Positions 16,242 to 25,453 are shown, numbered from the stretch's first letter. The stretch is DNA of 64,000 nt from Thioalbus denitrificans (GCF_003337735.1 NZ_QPJY01000001.1:660175-724174), one strand, 5' to 3'. Program-made: numbers and translations. Notes: generated by a model not told the origin, from the sequence alone.

Positions 16242-16881
16242 TGTCGCGGAAGCTGGTGATGGCGTCGAACTCGGTGATCTCCCGCAGGGGCTGGCGCGAG
16301 TCCGGGCGCCGCACCGCCAGCAGCTGGCCGATGCCGTAGCGGCGCGCCGAGCGCAGTACCGCCAGGCTGTCGTCCACCAGTATCGTGCTCCCGGGTTCGA
16401 AGGGCTCCACCGTCTGCAGGTGGGGCCAGAAGTCGGGATTCTCCTTCGGCACGCCGAAATCGTGGGCGCAGACGATGCGATCGAAATCCTCCCCCAGGCG
16501 GGTGCGCTCCATCTTCAGGGTCAGGCTCTTGGTATGGGCGTTGGTCACCAGCACCGTCCGGCGTCCACCGGCGCGCACCGCGCGCAGGAAGCTCTCCACG
16601 TGGGGGTGGACCTGGATCAGGTGCTCCACCTCCTGCTTCAGCACCGCCACGTCCATGCCCAGCTCCCGGGTCCAGTAGTCCAGGCAGTACCAGTCCATGG
16701 TGCCCTCCACCTGGCGGTAGCGGGCCAGCAGCGTCTCCCGCGCCTCCTCCAGGGAGAGGCCGGTGTGCTCGGCGTAGCGCCGGGGCATGTGCTCGAGGAA
16801 GAAGTGGTTGTCGAAGTGCAGGTCGAGCAGCGTGCCGTCCATGTCCAGGAGCACGGTGCGGATGGGGTTCCAGTCGATCAT
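16222..16881 (-). CDS. yrfG: HAD-family GMP/IMP nucleotidase YrfG
   Basis: A 219-residue HAD phosphatase with motif I LLDMDGTLLDLHFDN, motif II VTNAHTK and motif III/IV VPKENPDFW and ILVDDS. YrfG dephosphorylates GMP and IMP. Its position next to nudE matches the neighbourhood in enteric bacteria, which supports the assignment. It is convergent with the YkgJ gene and divergent from nudE across an inverted repeat. Confidence 0.9.
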   Translation of the reverse strand: MIDWNPIRTVLLDMDGTLLDLHFDNHFFLEHMPRRYAEHTGLSLEEARETLLARYRQVEGTMDWYCLDYWTRELGMDVAVLKQEVEHLIQVHPHVESFLRAVRAGGRRTVLVTNAHTKSLTLKMERTRLGEDFDRIVCAHDFGVPKENPDFWPHLQTVEPFEPGSTILVDDSLAVLRSARRYGIGQLLAVRRPDSRQPLREITEFDAITSFRDIMPPSA

Positions 16882-16940
16882 GGCGGCTACGGTAACCCGC
16901 CCGTGGCGACCGGGCAAGGGTGGTAAAAGGTTTCTGAATA

Positions 16941-17067
16941 GACAGGATTTACAGGATTGAGACAGGTAAGAGGCCAGCCTTGGGAACGGGTGTGCCGATG
17001 CCCGAATCTTCAGCACACCCTTTGAGCAGGCCCACCAATTAATCCCGTCAATCCTGTGAATCCTGTC
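16941..17067. repeat. GACAGGATTTACAGGATT inverted pair
   Basis: GACAGGATTTACAGGATT (16941 on) reappears inverted as AATCCTGTGAATCCTGTC (17050-17067). This is a member of a widespread intergenic repeat pattern. The 320-bp gap 16882-17202 between yrfG and nudE contains no gene that I can support. Confidence 0.8.
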
Positions 17068-17202
17068 CATTTCAATATCTTTACCCACCGCGGGCCGGGT
17101 CGCGCGCGGCGGTATCCTCCGCCGCCCCGGCCGGGGTAAGATCGCCGCCTCTGGTTGTCACACGAGAGCGGTCCGGGGCGACCGGCCGCCAGCGAGGAGC
17201 GG

Positions 17203-17740
17203 ATGCGCGACAAGCCGCAGATACTCGGATCCCGCATCGTGGCCCGCAGCCGGCTGTTCCAGGTCGAGGAGCTCGACCTCCGTTTCGCCAACGGGACGGA
17301 GGTGAGCTACGAGCGGCTCCGGGGCGCCGGCCGGGGTTCGGTGCTGGTGGTACCCATGCTGGATGCGGACAATCTCCTGCTGGTGCGGGAGTACGCCGCC
17401 GGCGTGCACCGCTACGAGCTGGGCTTCCCCAAGGGGCTGGTGGAGCCGGGCGAGTCCCCGCTCGAAGCCGCCAACCGCGAAATGATGGAGGAGGTGGGCT
17501 ACGGTTCCCGGGCCCTGGAGTACCTCACTTCGTTCACCGTTGCACCGGGTTACCTCGAATTCAGCACCGACGTGGTGCTGGCCCGGGAGCTGTATGAGCA
17601 GCGCTGCCCGGGCGACGAGCCCGAGACCATCGAGGTGGTGCCCTGGCGCCTCAGCCAGGCCGCCGAGCTGCTCATGCGCGAGGATTTCACCGAGGCCCGC
17701 AGCATCGCGGCCCTCCTGCTGGTCAAGGAGAAACTCAATC

Positions 17741-17751
<11 letters not shown>
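17203..17751 (+). CDS. nudE: ADP-compounds hydrolase NudE
   Basis: A 182-residue Nudix hydrolase. The Nudix box begins GLVEPGESPLEAANREMMEE and carries the metal-binding REMMEE core. NudE hydrolyses ADP-ribose, Ap3A and NADH-type compounds. It overlaps cysQ by 11 bp. GCGAGGAG at 17192-17199 supports the start. The nudE-cysQ pair with divergent yrfG is the expected gammaproteobacterial arrangement. Confidence 0.92.
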
Positions 17752-18574
<823 letters not shown>

Positions 18575-18668
18575 TCCGGCAGCGTGGAACATCGCCACCG
18601 TCCCGGGGTCAGAGCAGGAGTGGCGCCTGTGGCGCCGCCGCCATGACCGACACAACGGAGGATTTGCG

Positions 18669-19058
18669 ATGTACGGATTCTATGTGACGCTCCCGGGCCC
18701 CCTGGAGGCCGTGCAGGGCCGCGTGGTGGAGGCGCTCAAGGAGGAGGGTTTCGGGGTGCTCACCGAGATCGATGTCCAGGCCACCCTGAAGGCCAAGCTC
18801 GGCGTCGAGCGCCGCCCCTACCGGATTCTCGGCGCCTGCAACCCGGCACTGGCCAACCGGGCGCTGGAGGCGGATCCCGACATCGGCCTGCTGCTGCCCT
18901 GCAACGTGGTGGTCCAGGAACAGGAGGACGGCCAGGTAAGGGTCGGCTTCATGGACCCGGCGGCGGTGCTCAACCTGGTGGAGCAGCCGGGCGTGGACGA
19001 GCTGGCCGGCGAAGTGCGCGGCCGACTGGAGCGGGTCCGCGACCGGCTCGGCGCCTGA
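18669..19058 (+). CDS. DUF302 domain protein
   Basis: A 129-residue cytosolic-looking protein of the DUF302 family (YGFYVTLPGPLEAVQGRVVE, LGACNPALANRALE, LLLPCNVVVQ). Some members bind heme or act in sulfur or metal stress, but no defined reaction is known to me. It lies in a likely unit with the DUF411 gene 43 bp downstream. Confidence 0.88.
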   Translation: MYGFYVTLPGPLEAVQGRVVEALKEEGFGVLTEIDVQATLKAKLGVERRPYRILGACNPALANRALEADPDIGLLLPCNVVVQEQEDGQVRVGFMDPAAVLNLVEQPGVDELAGEVRGRLERVRDRLGA

Positions 19059-19101
19059 TCCCGGCGGCCATACAAACGACAACGATGGAGGAGGGTGGCG
19101 G

Positions 19102-19545
19102 ATGAACGGCAGAAAGACACTGGCGGGGCTGCTGACAGCCCTGCTGCTGGGCGGGCCGGGCCTTGCGGCCGCGGCCGATGTGCTGGTCTACAAGAGCCCC
19201 ACCTGCGGCTGCTGCGGCGCCTGGGTGGAGCACATGCGCGCCAACGGCTTCAACGTGGTCACCCGCAACGTGGAGGACCTCGCGCCCCTGAAGCAGCGCC
19301 TCGGCGTGAGTCCCCAGGTGGCCAGCTGCCATACCGCGGTGGTGGACGGCTACGTGGTGGAGGGGCACGTTCCCGCCGACGTGGTGGAGAAGCTTCTCAG
19401 CGAGCGCCCCGCCGTGACCGGCATCGCGGCCCCCGGCATGCCCGTCGGCTCCCCGGGCATGGAAGTCCCCGGCCAGCCGGCCCGGCCCTACACCGTGGTC
19501 AGCTTCGACGACCAGGGCCGCGTGCGGGAATACGCCCGCCGCTGA
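19102..19545 (+). CDS. DUF411 periplasmic metal-binding protein
   Basis: A 147-residue protein with a signal peptide (about 1-25) and the DUF411 core VYKSPTCGCCGAWVEHMRAN, a CxCC site in a thioredoxin-like fold, plus a later Cys in VASCHTAVVDGYVVEGHVP. The family is linked to copper and other metal resistance. It fits the nearby two-component system and methionine-rich proteins that also suggest copper or envelope stress; that link is inference. Confidence 0.9.
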   Translation: MNGRKTLAGLLTALLLGGPGLAAAADVLVYKSPTCGCCGAWVEHMRANGFNVVTRNVEDLAPLKQRLGVSPQVASCHTAVVDGYVVEGHVPADVVEKLLSERPAVTGIAAPGMPVGSPGMEVPGQPARPYTVVSFDDQGRVREYARR

Positions 19546-19570
19546 GCCCTGCTGGTCGCAGTATGGATGT

Positions 19571-19834
19571 TCACCACGAAGGCACGAAGGACACGAAGAA
19601 AAAGCTAAAGGCAATCTACCGCAGATTACGTTGATTTACGTTTAAATCAATATTTGGTGACGTCACCGGGGGAGCCGGGCTGACGTGATTCGGCCGGCTT
19701 CTGGCAAGCCCGATCGGACACGCTGCGCGCCCCAGTCGCGTACACATCCGGATAACACACAAAAAATCTGCGTAAATCAACGTAATCTGCGGTAAAAAAA
19801 TCTTTTCTTCGTGTCCTTCGTGCCTTCGTGGTGA
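19571..19834. mobile_element. MITE-like element with TCACCACGAAGG outer and ACCGCAGATT inner arms
   Basis: Outer arms TCACCACGAAGGCACGAAGG at 19571 and its reverse complement ending GTGA at 19834. Inner arms ACCGCAGATTACGTTGATTT at 19618 and the inverse ending 19793. The core has no supportable gene. It is the same architecture as 40132-40398 and 44125-44400 with a different core. Confidence 0.85.
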
Positions 19835-19868
19835 AAGCTTTTCCACCGGCCGGCAGCGACGCCTGCCC

Positions 19869-21284
19869 TCAGGCGGCGGGGCGGGGGAGGGTGAGGCGCG
19901 CCTCGAGGCCGCCGCCGGGGCGGTTGCGGAGGGTGAGTTCGCCGCCGTGGGCGCGGGCGATGTTGCGGGCGATGCCCAGGCCGAGGCCGCTGCCGCCGGT
20001 GCTGCGGCTGCGCGAGCCCTCCAGGCGGTAGAAGGGGTCGAAGACCCGTTCCAGCTCCGCCTCCGGGATGCCGGGTCCACGGTCCAGCACGCGGATGGAG
20101 AGCTCCGGTCCCGCCTCCTCCAGCTCCACCTCCACCGCGTCGCCGTACTTGCGGCCGTTCTCCAGCAGGTTGCCCAGGCAGCGTTTGAGCGCCAGCGGTC
20201 GTCCCGGGTAGGGGGCGGCGGCGCTGCCGCGCACCGCCACCGTGGCGCCGGCCGCCTCGGCGTCCGCCTGCAGGGTCTCCACCAGGGCATTGATGTCCAC
20301 CGGCCGGGTCGCCTCGGCGGTGTCGGTGCCGCGCATGAAATCGAGCGTGTCGCGGACCATGGCCTCCATCTCGTCCAGGTCGCCGCGGTACTTCTCCTGC
20401 AGCGCCTCGTCGGCGAGCAGCTCGGTGCGCAGGCGCAGGCGGGTGATGGGGGTCTTGAGATCGTGGGAGACGGCGGCCAGGACCCGGGACCGGTCGCCGA
20501 TGAAGCGCACCAGCCGCTGCTGCATGCGGTTGAAGGCACGGGCGGCCCGGGCCACCTCGGCGGGACCGTCCTCGGGCAGCGGCTGGCGCTGCATGTCCCG
20601 CCCCAGCTCGTCGGCGGCCGTGGCCAGGGTGGTCAGCGGGCGGGTCAGCCAGCGTACTGCCAGCAGCGCCGTGAGGACAGTGGCGCCCAGCAGGATGGCC
20701 AGGCTCGCCAGCAGCTTCCATGGCCAGGTGAAGATCTCCTCGGGCAGACGGTGATCGAAGGTCACCCAGGTGCCGTCGCCCAGCTGCACCTGGGCCAGGA
20801 AGGCGGCCCGCCCCGGCGGCGCCAGCCCCGCGGCGGTCATGTGCCGGTACATCATCCCCCCCATTCCCCGGCCGGGGCCCCAGCCCGGGCGGCCGGGCGG
20901 GAGGGCGGCCAGGGCGGGCTCGCCCACGGCGACCCGCAGCGGGCGCCCCTCCAGCAGGCGGCCCAGCACGCCCGAGAGAAACACGCCGCGGCTGTCGCCG
21001 GCCTCCGCGCCCGCCGGGGGCCAGGCGACCGGTGCCAGGGTCAGGCGCAGGGGCGCAACATCCAGGGCCTGCACCGCGCGCCGGCGCTCATCCGGGCCCA
21101 TGGGATCGAGCAGCCGGACGATGCCGGCGATGCGCTGGGCCGAGGCCAGGCCGGTGGCCTGGTAGAGCACCGTGCCCCGGTCGGCGAGCAGCACCGCGGC
21201 GCTGAGCAGCTGGGCGAGCAGCAGCACGCCCGCGATGAGCAGGATCAGGCGGCCGGACAGGGAGCGGGGCAGCAGCGGGGTCAT
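19869..21284 (-). CDS. Sensor histidine kinase, EnvZ-like
   Basis: A 471-residue membrane kinase: first membrane helix about 10-32, periplasmic sensor region with methionine/glycine-rich GMGGMMYRHM around residue 140, second helix about 180-200, HAMP, H-box AVSHDLKTPITRLRLR, and an ATPase domain with N, G1 (VLDRGPGIPE) and G2 (GSGLGLGIARN) boxes. It follows its response regulator with 1 bp between stop and start and is surely co-transcribed. The Met-rich periplasmic segment resembles the methionine-rich target proteins across the promoter and hints at metal sensing. Confidence 0.92.
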   Translation of the reverse strand: MTPLLPRSLSGRLILLIAGVLLLAQLLSAAVLLADRGTVLYQATGLASAQRIAGIVRLLDPMGPDERRRAVQALDVAPLRLTLAPVAWPPAGAEAGDSRGVFLSGVLGRLLEGRPLRVAVGEPALAALPPGRPGWGPGRGMGGMMYRHMTAAGLAPPGRAAFLAQVQLGDGTWVTFDHRLPEEIFTWPWKLLASLAILLGATVLTALLAVRWLTRPLTTLATAADELGRDMQRQPLPEDGPAEVARAARAFNRMQQRLVRFIGDRSRVLAAVSHDLKTPITRLRLRTELLADEALQEKYRGDLDEMEAMVRDTLDFMRGTDTAEATRPVDINALVETLQADAEAAGATVAVRGSAAAPYPGRPLALKRCLGNLLENGRKYGDAVEVELEEAGPELSIRVLDRGPGIPEAELERVFDPFYRLEGSRSRSTGGSGLGLGIARNIARAHGGELTLRNRPGGGLEARLTLPRPAA

Positions 21285-21285
21285 C

Positions 21286-22008
21286 TCAGTGCTCCGGGTG
21301 GACCTCGGCGGCGAGGATATAGCCCTCGCCGCGCACGGTCTTGATCAGCTCCGGCTCCCTGGCGTCCTCGCCCAGGCGCCGCCGCAGCCGGCTGACCTGC
21401 ACATCGATGCTGCGGTCGAAGGGGTCCCAGTCCCGGCCCTGGCAGAGGTCCAGGATCTGGTCGCGGCTGAGCACCCGCCGGGGGTGCTCGAGGAACACCG
21501 TCAGCAGCCGGTACTCGCCGCCGCTGAGCGGCACCACCACGCCCGCCGGGGAGACCAGCTGGCGGCCGGTCACATCCAGGGTCCAGTCGGCGAAGCGCAC
21601 CCGGCGGGTGTCGGCGGGGAAGCCTTCCATCCGGGCGGCGCGCGCCCGGCGCAGGACGCCCTTGATGCGTGCCAGCAACTCGCGTGGATTGAAGGGCTTC
21701 GGCAGGTAGTCGTCGGCCCCCATCTCCAGGCCGATGATGCGATCCATGTCCTCGCCGCGGGCGGTGAGCATGATGATGGGCACCTCGGAGCGGGCCCGCA
21801 GGTTGCGGCACAGCACCAGCCCGTCGTCACCCGGCAGCATGATGTCCAGGATCACCAGGTCCACCCGGCTCTGCTCCAGCAGCGGCCACATGGCGCGGCC
21901 GTCGGCGGCGGTCGCCACGCGGTAACCGTTGCGGCCCAGGTAGTCCGCCAGCAGGCTGCGGATCTCCGGGTCGTCGTCCACCACCAGGATCTGTTCGCTG
22001 CGTTCCAT
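21286..22008 (-). CDS. OmpR-family response regulator
   Basis: A 240-residue regulator: receiver domain with the phospho-acceptor Asp in VDLVILDIMLPGDDG and a C-terminal winged helix (LLTVFLEHPRRVLSRDQILD, DRSIDVQVSRLRRRL). Partner of the adjacent kinase. Its gene is divergent from the Spy-like gene at 22194, and paired GTAAC/GTTAC repeats lie between them, which are likely binding sites. Confidence 0.94.
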   Translation of the reverse strand: MERSEQILVVDDDPEIRSLLADYLGRNGYRVATAADGRAMWPLLEQSRVDLVILDIMLPGDDGLVLCRNLRARSEVPIIMLTARGEDMDRIIGLEMGADDYLPKPFNPRELLARIKGVLRRARAARMEGFPADTRRVRFADWTLDVTGRQLVSPAGVVVPLSGGEYRLLTVFLEHPRRVLSRDQILDLCQGRDWDPFDRSIDVQVSRLRRRLGEDAREPELIKTVRGEGYILAAEVHPEH

Positions 22009-22052
22009 GGGTGCATTGAAACCCGTTCACGGCCGTTTGCAAAGGTGCATCG

Positions 22053-22129
22053 GGTAACGGCGCGTAACGGGAGCGGCTCCGGTTACATTGGGTTACAAAA
22101 AGCCGGGTCCGGGACATCCGCGGGTTACA
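22053..22129. promoter_or_regulatory. Paired GTAAC/GTTAC operator repeats
   Basis: GTAAC at 22054 and 22064 and the inverse GTTAC at 22082 and 22092 each form a direct pair with 10-bp spacing, one helical turn; a fifth GTTAC is at 22124. Direct repeats with 10-bp phase are typical of OmpR-family sites. They lie between the divergent response regulator and Spy-like genes. Confidence 0.6.
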
Positions 22130-22193
22130 CGCAAGTGGTCTCCTGTACTCAGTGGAAGGCGGAGTGCCTTCGACAACCACGAGGAGAGCCACC

Positions 22194-22865
22194 ATGAAAC
22201 GCACCACCAAGTACGCCGCCGTCGCCGCGGCACTGGGCATCGGCCTCGCGGCCGCCACCGCCCTCCAGGCCCAGGGACCGGGTTATGGCTATGGACCCTG
22301 CGGCGCCGGCCAGGCCTGGGGCCAGGGCACCGGCCAGCAGGCGCCGGCCGGACCCGGTTATGGACCGTGCTGGAACCAGCAGGGCATGGGGCCCGGCATG
22401 ATGGGTCCCGGCTACGGCCGCGGCCCGGGCATGATGGGTCCCGGCTACGGGGGACGCGGCATGCGCGGCCCCGGCATGATGGGTCCCGGCTATGGCCGCG
22501 GCATGACCGGCTCCCGCGGCGGGATGGGCGCCATGGGCCTCACGCCCGACCAGGCCCAGGCGCGGCTCGACTACGTGAAGTCGCAGCTGCAGATCGGTCC
22601 GGAGCAGGAGGCGGCGTGGGAGCGCTATGCCGCCGTGGTCAGGGAGCAGGCCGCCGAGCAGCAGTCGTTCTTCGAGAACCGCATCCAGCGCATGCAGGCC
22701 GCCCGGGCCATGCCCCTGGAGGAGCGCATCAAGTTCCGCGACCAGATGATGCGCAGCCGCTTCGAGTCCCGCGACAAGACCGACAAGGCGGCCCTCGATC
22801 TCTACGGCGACCTGACCCCGGCGCAGCGGCAGACCGCCGACTGGCTGCTGGGCGGCCGCTGGTGA
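22194..22865 (+). CDS. Spy/CpxP-like periplasmic protein with methionine-glycine-rich region
   Basis: A 223-residue protein: signal peptide (about 1-26), a low-complexity region of GPGMMGPGYGRG repeats (about 60-120), then an LTPDQAQARLDYVK-LTPAQR helical domain like the Spy/CpxP LTxxQ family. Spy-like proteins are ATP-independent periplasmic chaperones or metal-binding stress proteins. The Met-rich part could bind Cu(I). GAGGAGAGCC precedes the start. Likely target of the divergent two-component system. Confidence 0.85.
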   Translation: MKRTTKYAAVAAALGIGLAAATALQAQGPGYGYGPCGAGQAWGQGTGQQAPAGPGYGPCWNQQGMGPGMMGPGYGRGPGMMGPGYGGRGMRGPGMMGPGYGRGMTGSRGGMGAMGLTPDQAQARLDYVKSQLQIGPEQEAAWERYAAVVREQAAEQQSFFENRIQRMQAARAMPLEERIKFRDQMMRSRFESRDKTDKAALDLYGDLTPAQRQTADWLLGGRW

Positions 22866-22914
22866 GCACTGCTCCGGAACCCTTGCCGGCGGGCCGAGTC
22901 CAATGAACATGTTG

Positions 22915-22941
22915 TCCGGACCGGCAGCATGCCGGTCCGGA
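22915..22941. repeat. Perfect 12-bp hairpin with 3-nt loop
   Basis: TCCGGACCGGCA and its reverse complement separated by GCA, 50 bp after the Spy-like gene. No T-run follows. It may stabilise the mRNA end. The rest of the gap 22866-23175 (310 bp) holds no gene I can support. Confidence 0.6.
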
Positions 22942-23175
22942 ACGGCCCGGATGGAGAAGGGATCCGCCCACGGTGGTGGCCGCGCCGGTCCCCGCAGCCG
23001 TCGATCGGTGCCGGAAGGGAGCCGTCTCTTACCGAGTCCTTTCACCGCACACCGCACCGGCTCGCAGCTCTGTCTCTCGATGCGCCGGCCGCGTCTTTGA
23101 GTCAACCCCCCGCGCCCTTCCGTTGCCGGCCATCACCGCTATCCGTAGCTCGGGTCGGGCGCGGGTGAGTCCGGC

Positions 23176-23313
23176 ATGATGTCTGCACGCCGGCCTGATG
23201 GCGGGTTCGGACCGTTCTTCGGTCACGGCCTGTTTGGATTGCCGTTCTGGATTCTGGTCGTTGCATTGGCCATTCTGGTGGAGAAGGCATTGGCCGCCGG
23301 TGGTGGTCGATAA
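23176..23313 (+). CDS. 45-residue single-pass membrane protein
   Basis: Starts MMSARRPDGGFGPFFGHGLF, then one clear membrane helix (GLPFWILVVALAILVEKALA) and a short GGGR tail. GGTGAG lies upstream. It is co-directional with the methionine-rich gene 57 bp downstream. Glycine/phenylalanine/histidine-rich N terminus. No family recognised; small size and lack of a second homologue make it tentative. Confidence 0.5.
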   Translation: MMSARRPDGGFGPFFGHGLFGLPFWILVVALAILVEKALAAGGGR

Positions 23314-23370
23314 CCGTTGGGCGCGCACCGCGGGTGTCCGCCTGGGGATTCTGATGAGGGAGGTTTCCCG

Positions 23371-24066
23371 ATGTTGAGAAAGAATCTGCTTGCAACGCTG
23401 CTGTGCGCCGGCTTCATGGCCCCGGTGGCGTCGGTTCTGGCCGCAGAGGCTTCCGCACCGGCTCAGGCGGCGGGTGAGCCGCCGGTCACCGCCGGGGTGA
23501 TGGGACCCGGAATGATGGGGCCTGGAATGATGGGGCCGGGCATGACGGGACCCGGTGCGATGACGCCCGGAGCGGCGGGTGCTGCAGGGGACGCCGCGGC
23601 CGATGCAGGCCAGACGCCATCCGCCCCCCTGGCCGGCGCTGGGAATGCCCTGCCCTGTATGTCGGGTCCCGGGGCCATGGGCCCGGGCATGCAGCGGGGC
23701 ATGATGGGGCCATGCATGCAGCGGGGCATGGCGGGGCCGGGGATGCAGCAGGGCATGATGGGCCCGGGCATGCAGCGGGGCATGGCGGGGCCGGGCATGC
23801 AGCGGGGCATGATGGGCCCGGGCATGCAGCGGGGCATGATGGGCCCGGGCATGCAGCAGGGCATGATGGGCCCGGGCATGCAGCGGGGCATGATGGGGCC
23901 GGGCATGCAGCGGGGCATGATGGGGCCCGGGATGGGTTCCTCCGCCCTCGGGAGCGATGCGCGGGTGGTGGAGCTGCTGGAGCGCATCGATGCCCGCCTG
24001 GCCCGTATCGAGGCGGCGCTCGGCGGTTTGGGCGGCCAGTTGGGCGGACCGATGCCGCGGCCGTGA
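23371..24066 (+). CDS. Methionine-rich repeat periplasmic protein
   Basis: A 231-residue protein with a signal peptide (about 1-25), GPGMMGPGM repeats, and from about residue 100 a run of about ten GMQRGMMGP nonapeptides (27-bp units, alternatives AGPG and MQQG). A C-terminal helix (VVELLERIDARLARIEAALG) may form a coiled coil. Many Met residues suggest Cu(I)/Ag(I) binding; this is inference from composition. The repeats are nearly identical in DNA, so the number may vary between strains. Confidence 0.75.
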   Translation: MLRKNLLATLLCAGFMAPVASVLAAEASAPAQAAGEPPVTAGVMGPGMMGPGMMGPGMTGPGAMTPGAAGAAGDAAADAGQTPSAPLAGAGNALPCMSGPGAMGPGMQRGMMGPCMQRGMAGPGMQQGMMGPGMQRGMAGPGMQRGMMGPGMQRGMMGPGMQQGMMGPGMQRGMMGPGMQRGMMGPGMGSSALGSDARVVELLERIDARLARIEAALGGLGGQLGGPMPRP

Positions 24067-24416
24067 GCGGCGCCGTGGAGCAGGCCGGACCGCTCGTGGT
24101 GGAGCGCCGGCTGCGGCTCGGGGGCACGGCCGGCCCCGAGGCCGCGGCGGTGGCCGGGGAACTGGAGGGCGTCGTCGAGGCCCGCACCGGGAACGGCGGC
24201 CTGCGCATCCGCTACGATCGCGCCCGCTGCGACTTCGGGGCGCTGGTGACGGCGCTGCGGGCGGCGGGCTGCGCGGCCGAACCGGGCTGGTCCGGCCGCT
24301 GGCGCACCGCCTGGTTCCGCTACCTGGACCGCAATCTCCGTGACAGCGCGCAGGGTGGCGGGGGAGCGTGCTGCAGCGATCCCAGGGAGATCTACGCCAG
24401 CCGGCGCAAACGGTAA
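24063..24416 (+). CDS. HMA-fold-like protein without the CXXC metal site
   Basis: A 117-residue protein with a GTG start overlapping the upstream stop by 4 bp. Residues 12-65 (VVERRLRLGG, RIRYDRARCDFGALVTALRAAGC) have the beta-alpha-beta spacing of heavy-metal-associated domains but lack the usual CXXC. The C terminus has a Cys pair (GGACCSD). Translationally coupled to the methionine-rich gene, so both may serve metal handling. Weak family evidence. Confidence 0.5.
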   Translation: MSGAVEQAGPLVVERRLRLGGTAGPEAAAVAGELEGVVEARTGNGGLRIRYDRARCDFGALVTALRAAGCAAEPGWSGRWRTAWFRYLDRNLRDSAQGGGGACCSDPREIYASRRKR

Positions 24417-24466
24417 AACCTTGTCACGGAACGCCGCAGCGGGTGCGGCTTCCGTTATCCTCCCGG

Positions 24467-24536
24467 TGTGCTGCTTCACTCCTGGAGGTGCTTTCAGAGC
24501 CCCCCGAAAGCGCCAGGACAAGGCGCAGTACACTAG
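24467..24536. repeat. CAGTACACTAG-type repeat unit
   Basis: A 70-bp unit (GCTTCACTCCTGGAGGTGCT ... GGCGCAGTACACTAG) matching one half of the long element at 37151-37422 in inverse orientation and the copy at 34502. It contains the internal dyad CTTTCAGAGCCCCCCGAAAG. Confidence 0.75.
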
Positions 24537-24586
24537 CTGTCGACACCCCGGGCAACGCACCCGGGGCGCGGATGGAGGAGCGCGAG

Positions 24587-25453
24587 ATGACGTCCAGATG
24601 GATGCTGCTGTGCCTGCTCGCGGTGAGCCTGCCCGCAGCGGCCCAGGAGGAGTTCCCCGCCCGGTTCCCCGCCGAGCAGTGGTGGGACGACGGCTGGTGG
24701 GAGACGGGCCGGCTGGAAGTCCCGGAGAACCATGCCGTGACCACCCGCTGGAGCGCCTATGCCAGCGGCGAGGTGGAGGTGCCCGTCCTCATCGCCAGGC
24801 CGGAAGGCGGGGACCGCTATCCCGCCGTGCTGTTCGTGCACGGCCGCCGCGGCCTGGACGACCTGGTGCAGCGGCACGTGCGGCGCCTGGCCGCACGGGG
24901 ATTCGTGGTGGCGGCCCCGGACGTCTTCTCCGGCCGCTTCATCGAGAAGCTGCCCATCGAGCACGACTACGCCCTGGAAGGGGACGTGGAGGCGGGGCTC
25001 GACTTCCTGCTCGCACTGCCCGATGCCGGCACGCGCAAGGCCTGCCTCTACTCCCATACCCGGGGCGGCTACATGAGCCTGAAGGTGGCGGTGAGCCGCG
25101 ATCGCCAGCACCGCGACGTGGCCTGCTACGTCTCCTACTACCCCCACCTGCAGGATCCCAACGCGCCGGAGCCCATGCAGGTCTACCGTTACGCGCCGGA
25201 GGCGGATGCGCTGGAGATCCCGGCGCTCATCTTCATCGGCGAGAACGAGCAGTACCAGCGCCGGCGCAGCATCGAGACGGCGGTCCGCGCACTGCAGGAC
25301 AAGGGCCGGCCGGTGCAGCTGTTCATCTACCCCGGGGTGGGACGGGGTTTCGACTTCCGTCCCCCGGCGGTCCGGACCTTCGCCGACGACCTGGCGGCGA
25401 AGGACGCGGTGCAGCGGGCCGCCCGCTTCATCCGCCTTCAGCTGCGGGAGTGA
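24587..25453 (+). CDS. Periplasmic dienelactone-hydrolase-fold protein lacking the catalytic triad
   Basis: A 288-residue alpha/beta-hydrolase of the dienelactone hydrolase type, with a signal peptide (about 1-20) ahead of the fold. The nucleophile elbow, normally GxCxGG, reads YSHTRGG; the acid position reads GENEQY instead of the usual GxxD; and the histidine motif PGxGHGF reads PGVGRGF. All three triad residues are thus changed. Start 24587 is preceded by GGAGGAG. It may be a non-catalytic binder or use other residues. Function unknown. Confidence 0.8.
   Translation: MTSRWMLLCLLAVSLPAAAQEEFPARFPAEQWWDDGWWETGRLEVPENHAVTTRWSAYASGEVEVPVLIARPEGGDRYPAVLFVHGRRGLDDLVQRHVRRLAARGFVVAAPDVFSGRFIEKLPIEHDYALEGDVEAGLDFLLALPDAGTRKACLYSHTRGGYMSLKVAVSRDRQHRDVACYVSYYPHLQDPNAPEPMQVYRYAPEADALEIPALIFIGENEQYQRRRSIETAVRALQDKGRPVQLFIYPGVGRGFDFRPPAVRTFADDLAAKDAVQRAARFIRLQLRE

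Noticed and set aside
22903-23100. A 65-codon frame after the Spy-like gene
   Set aside because: Starts in the hairpin region, no ribosome-binding site and Arg/Ser-rich composition.
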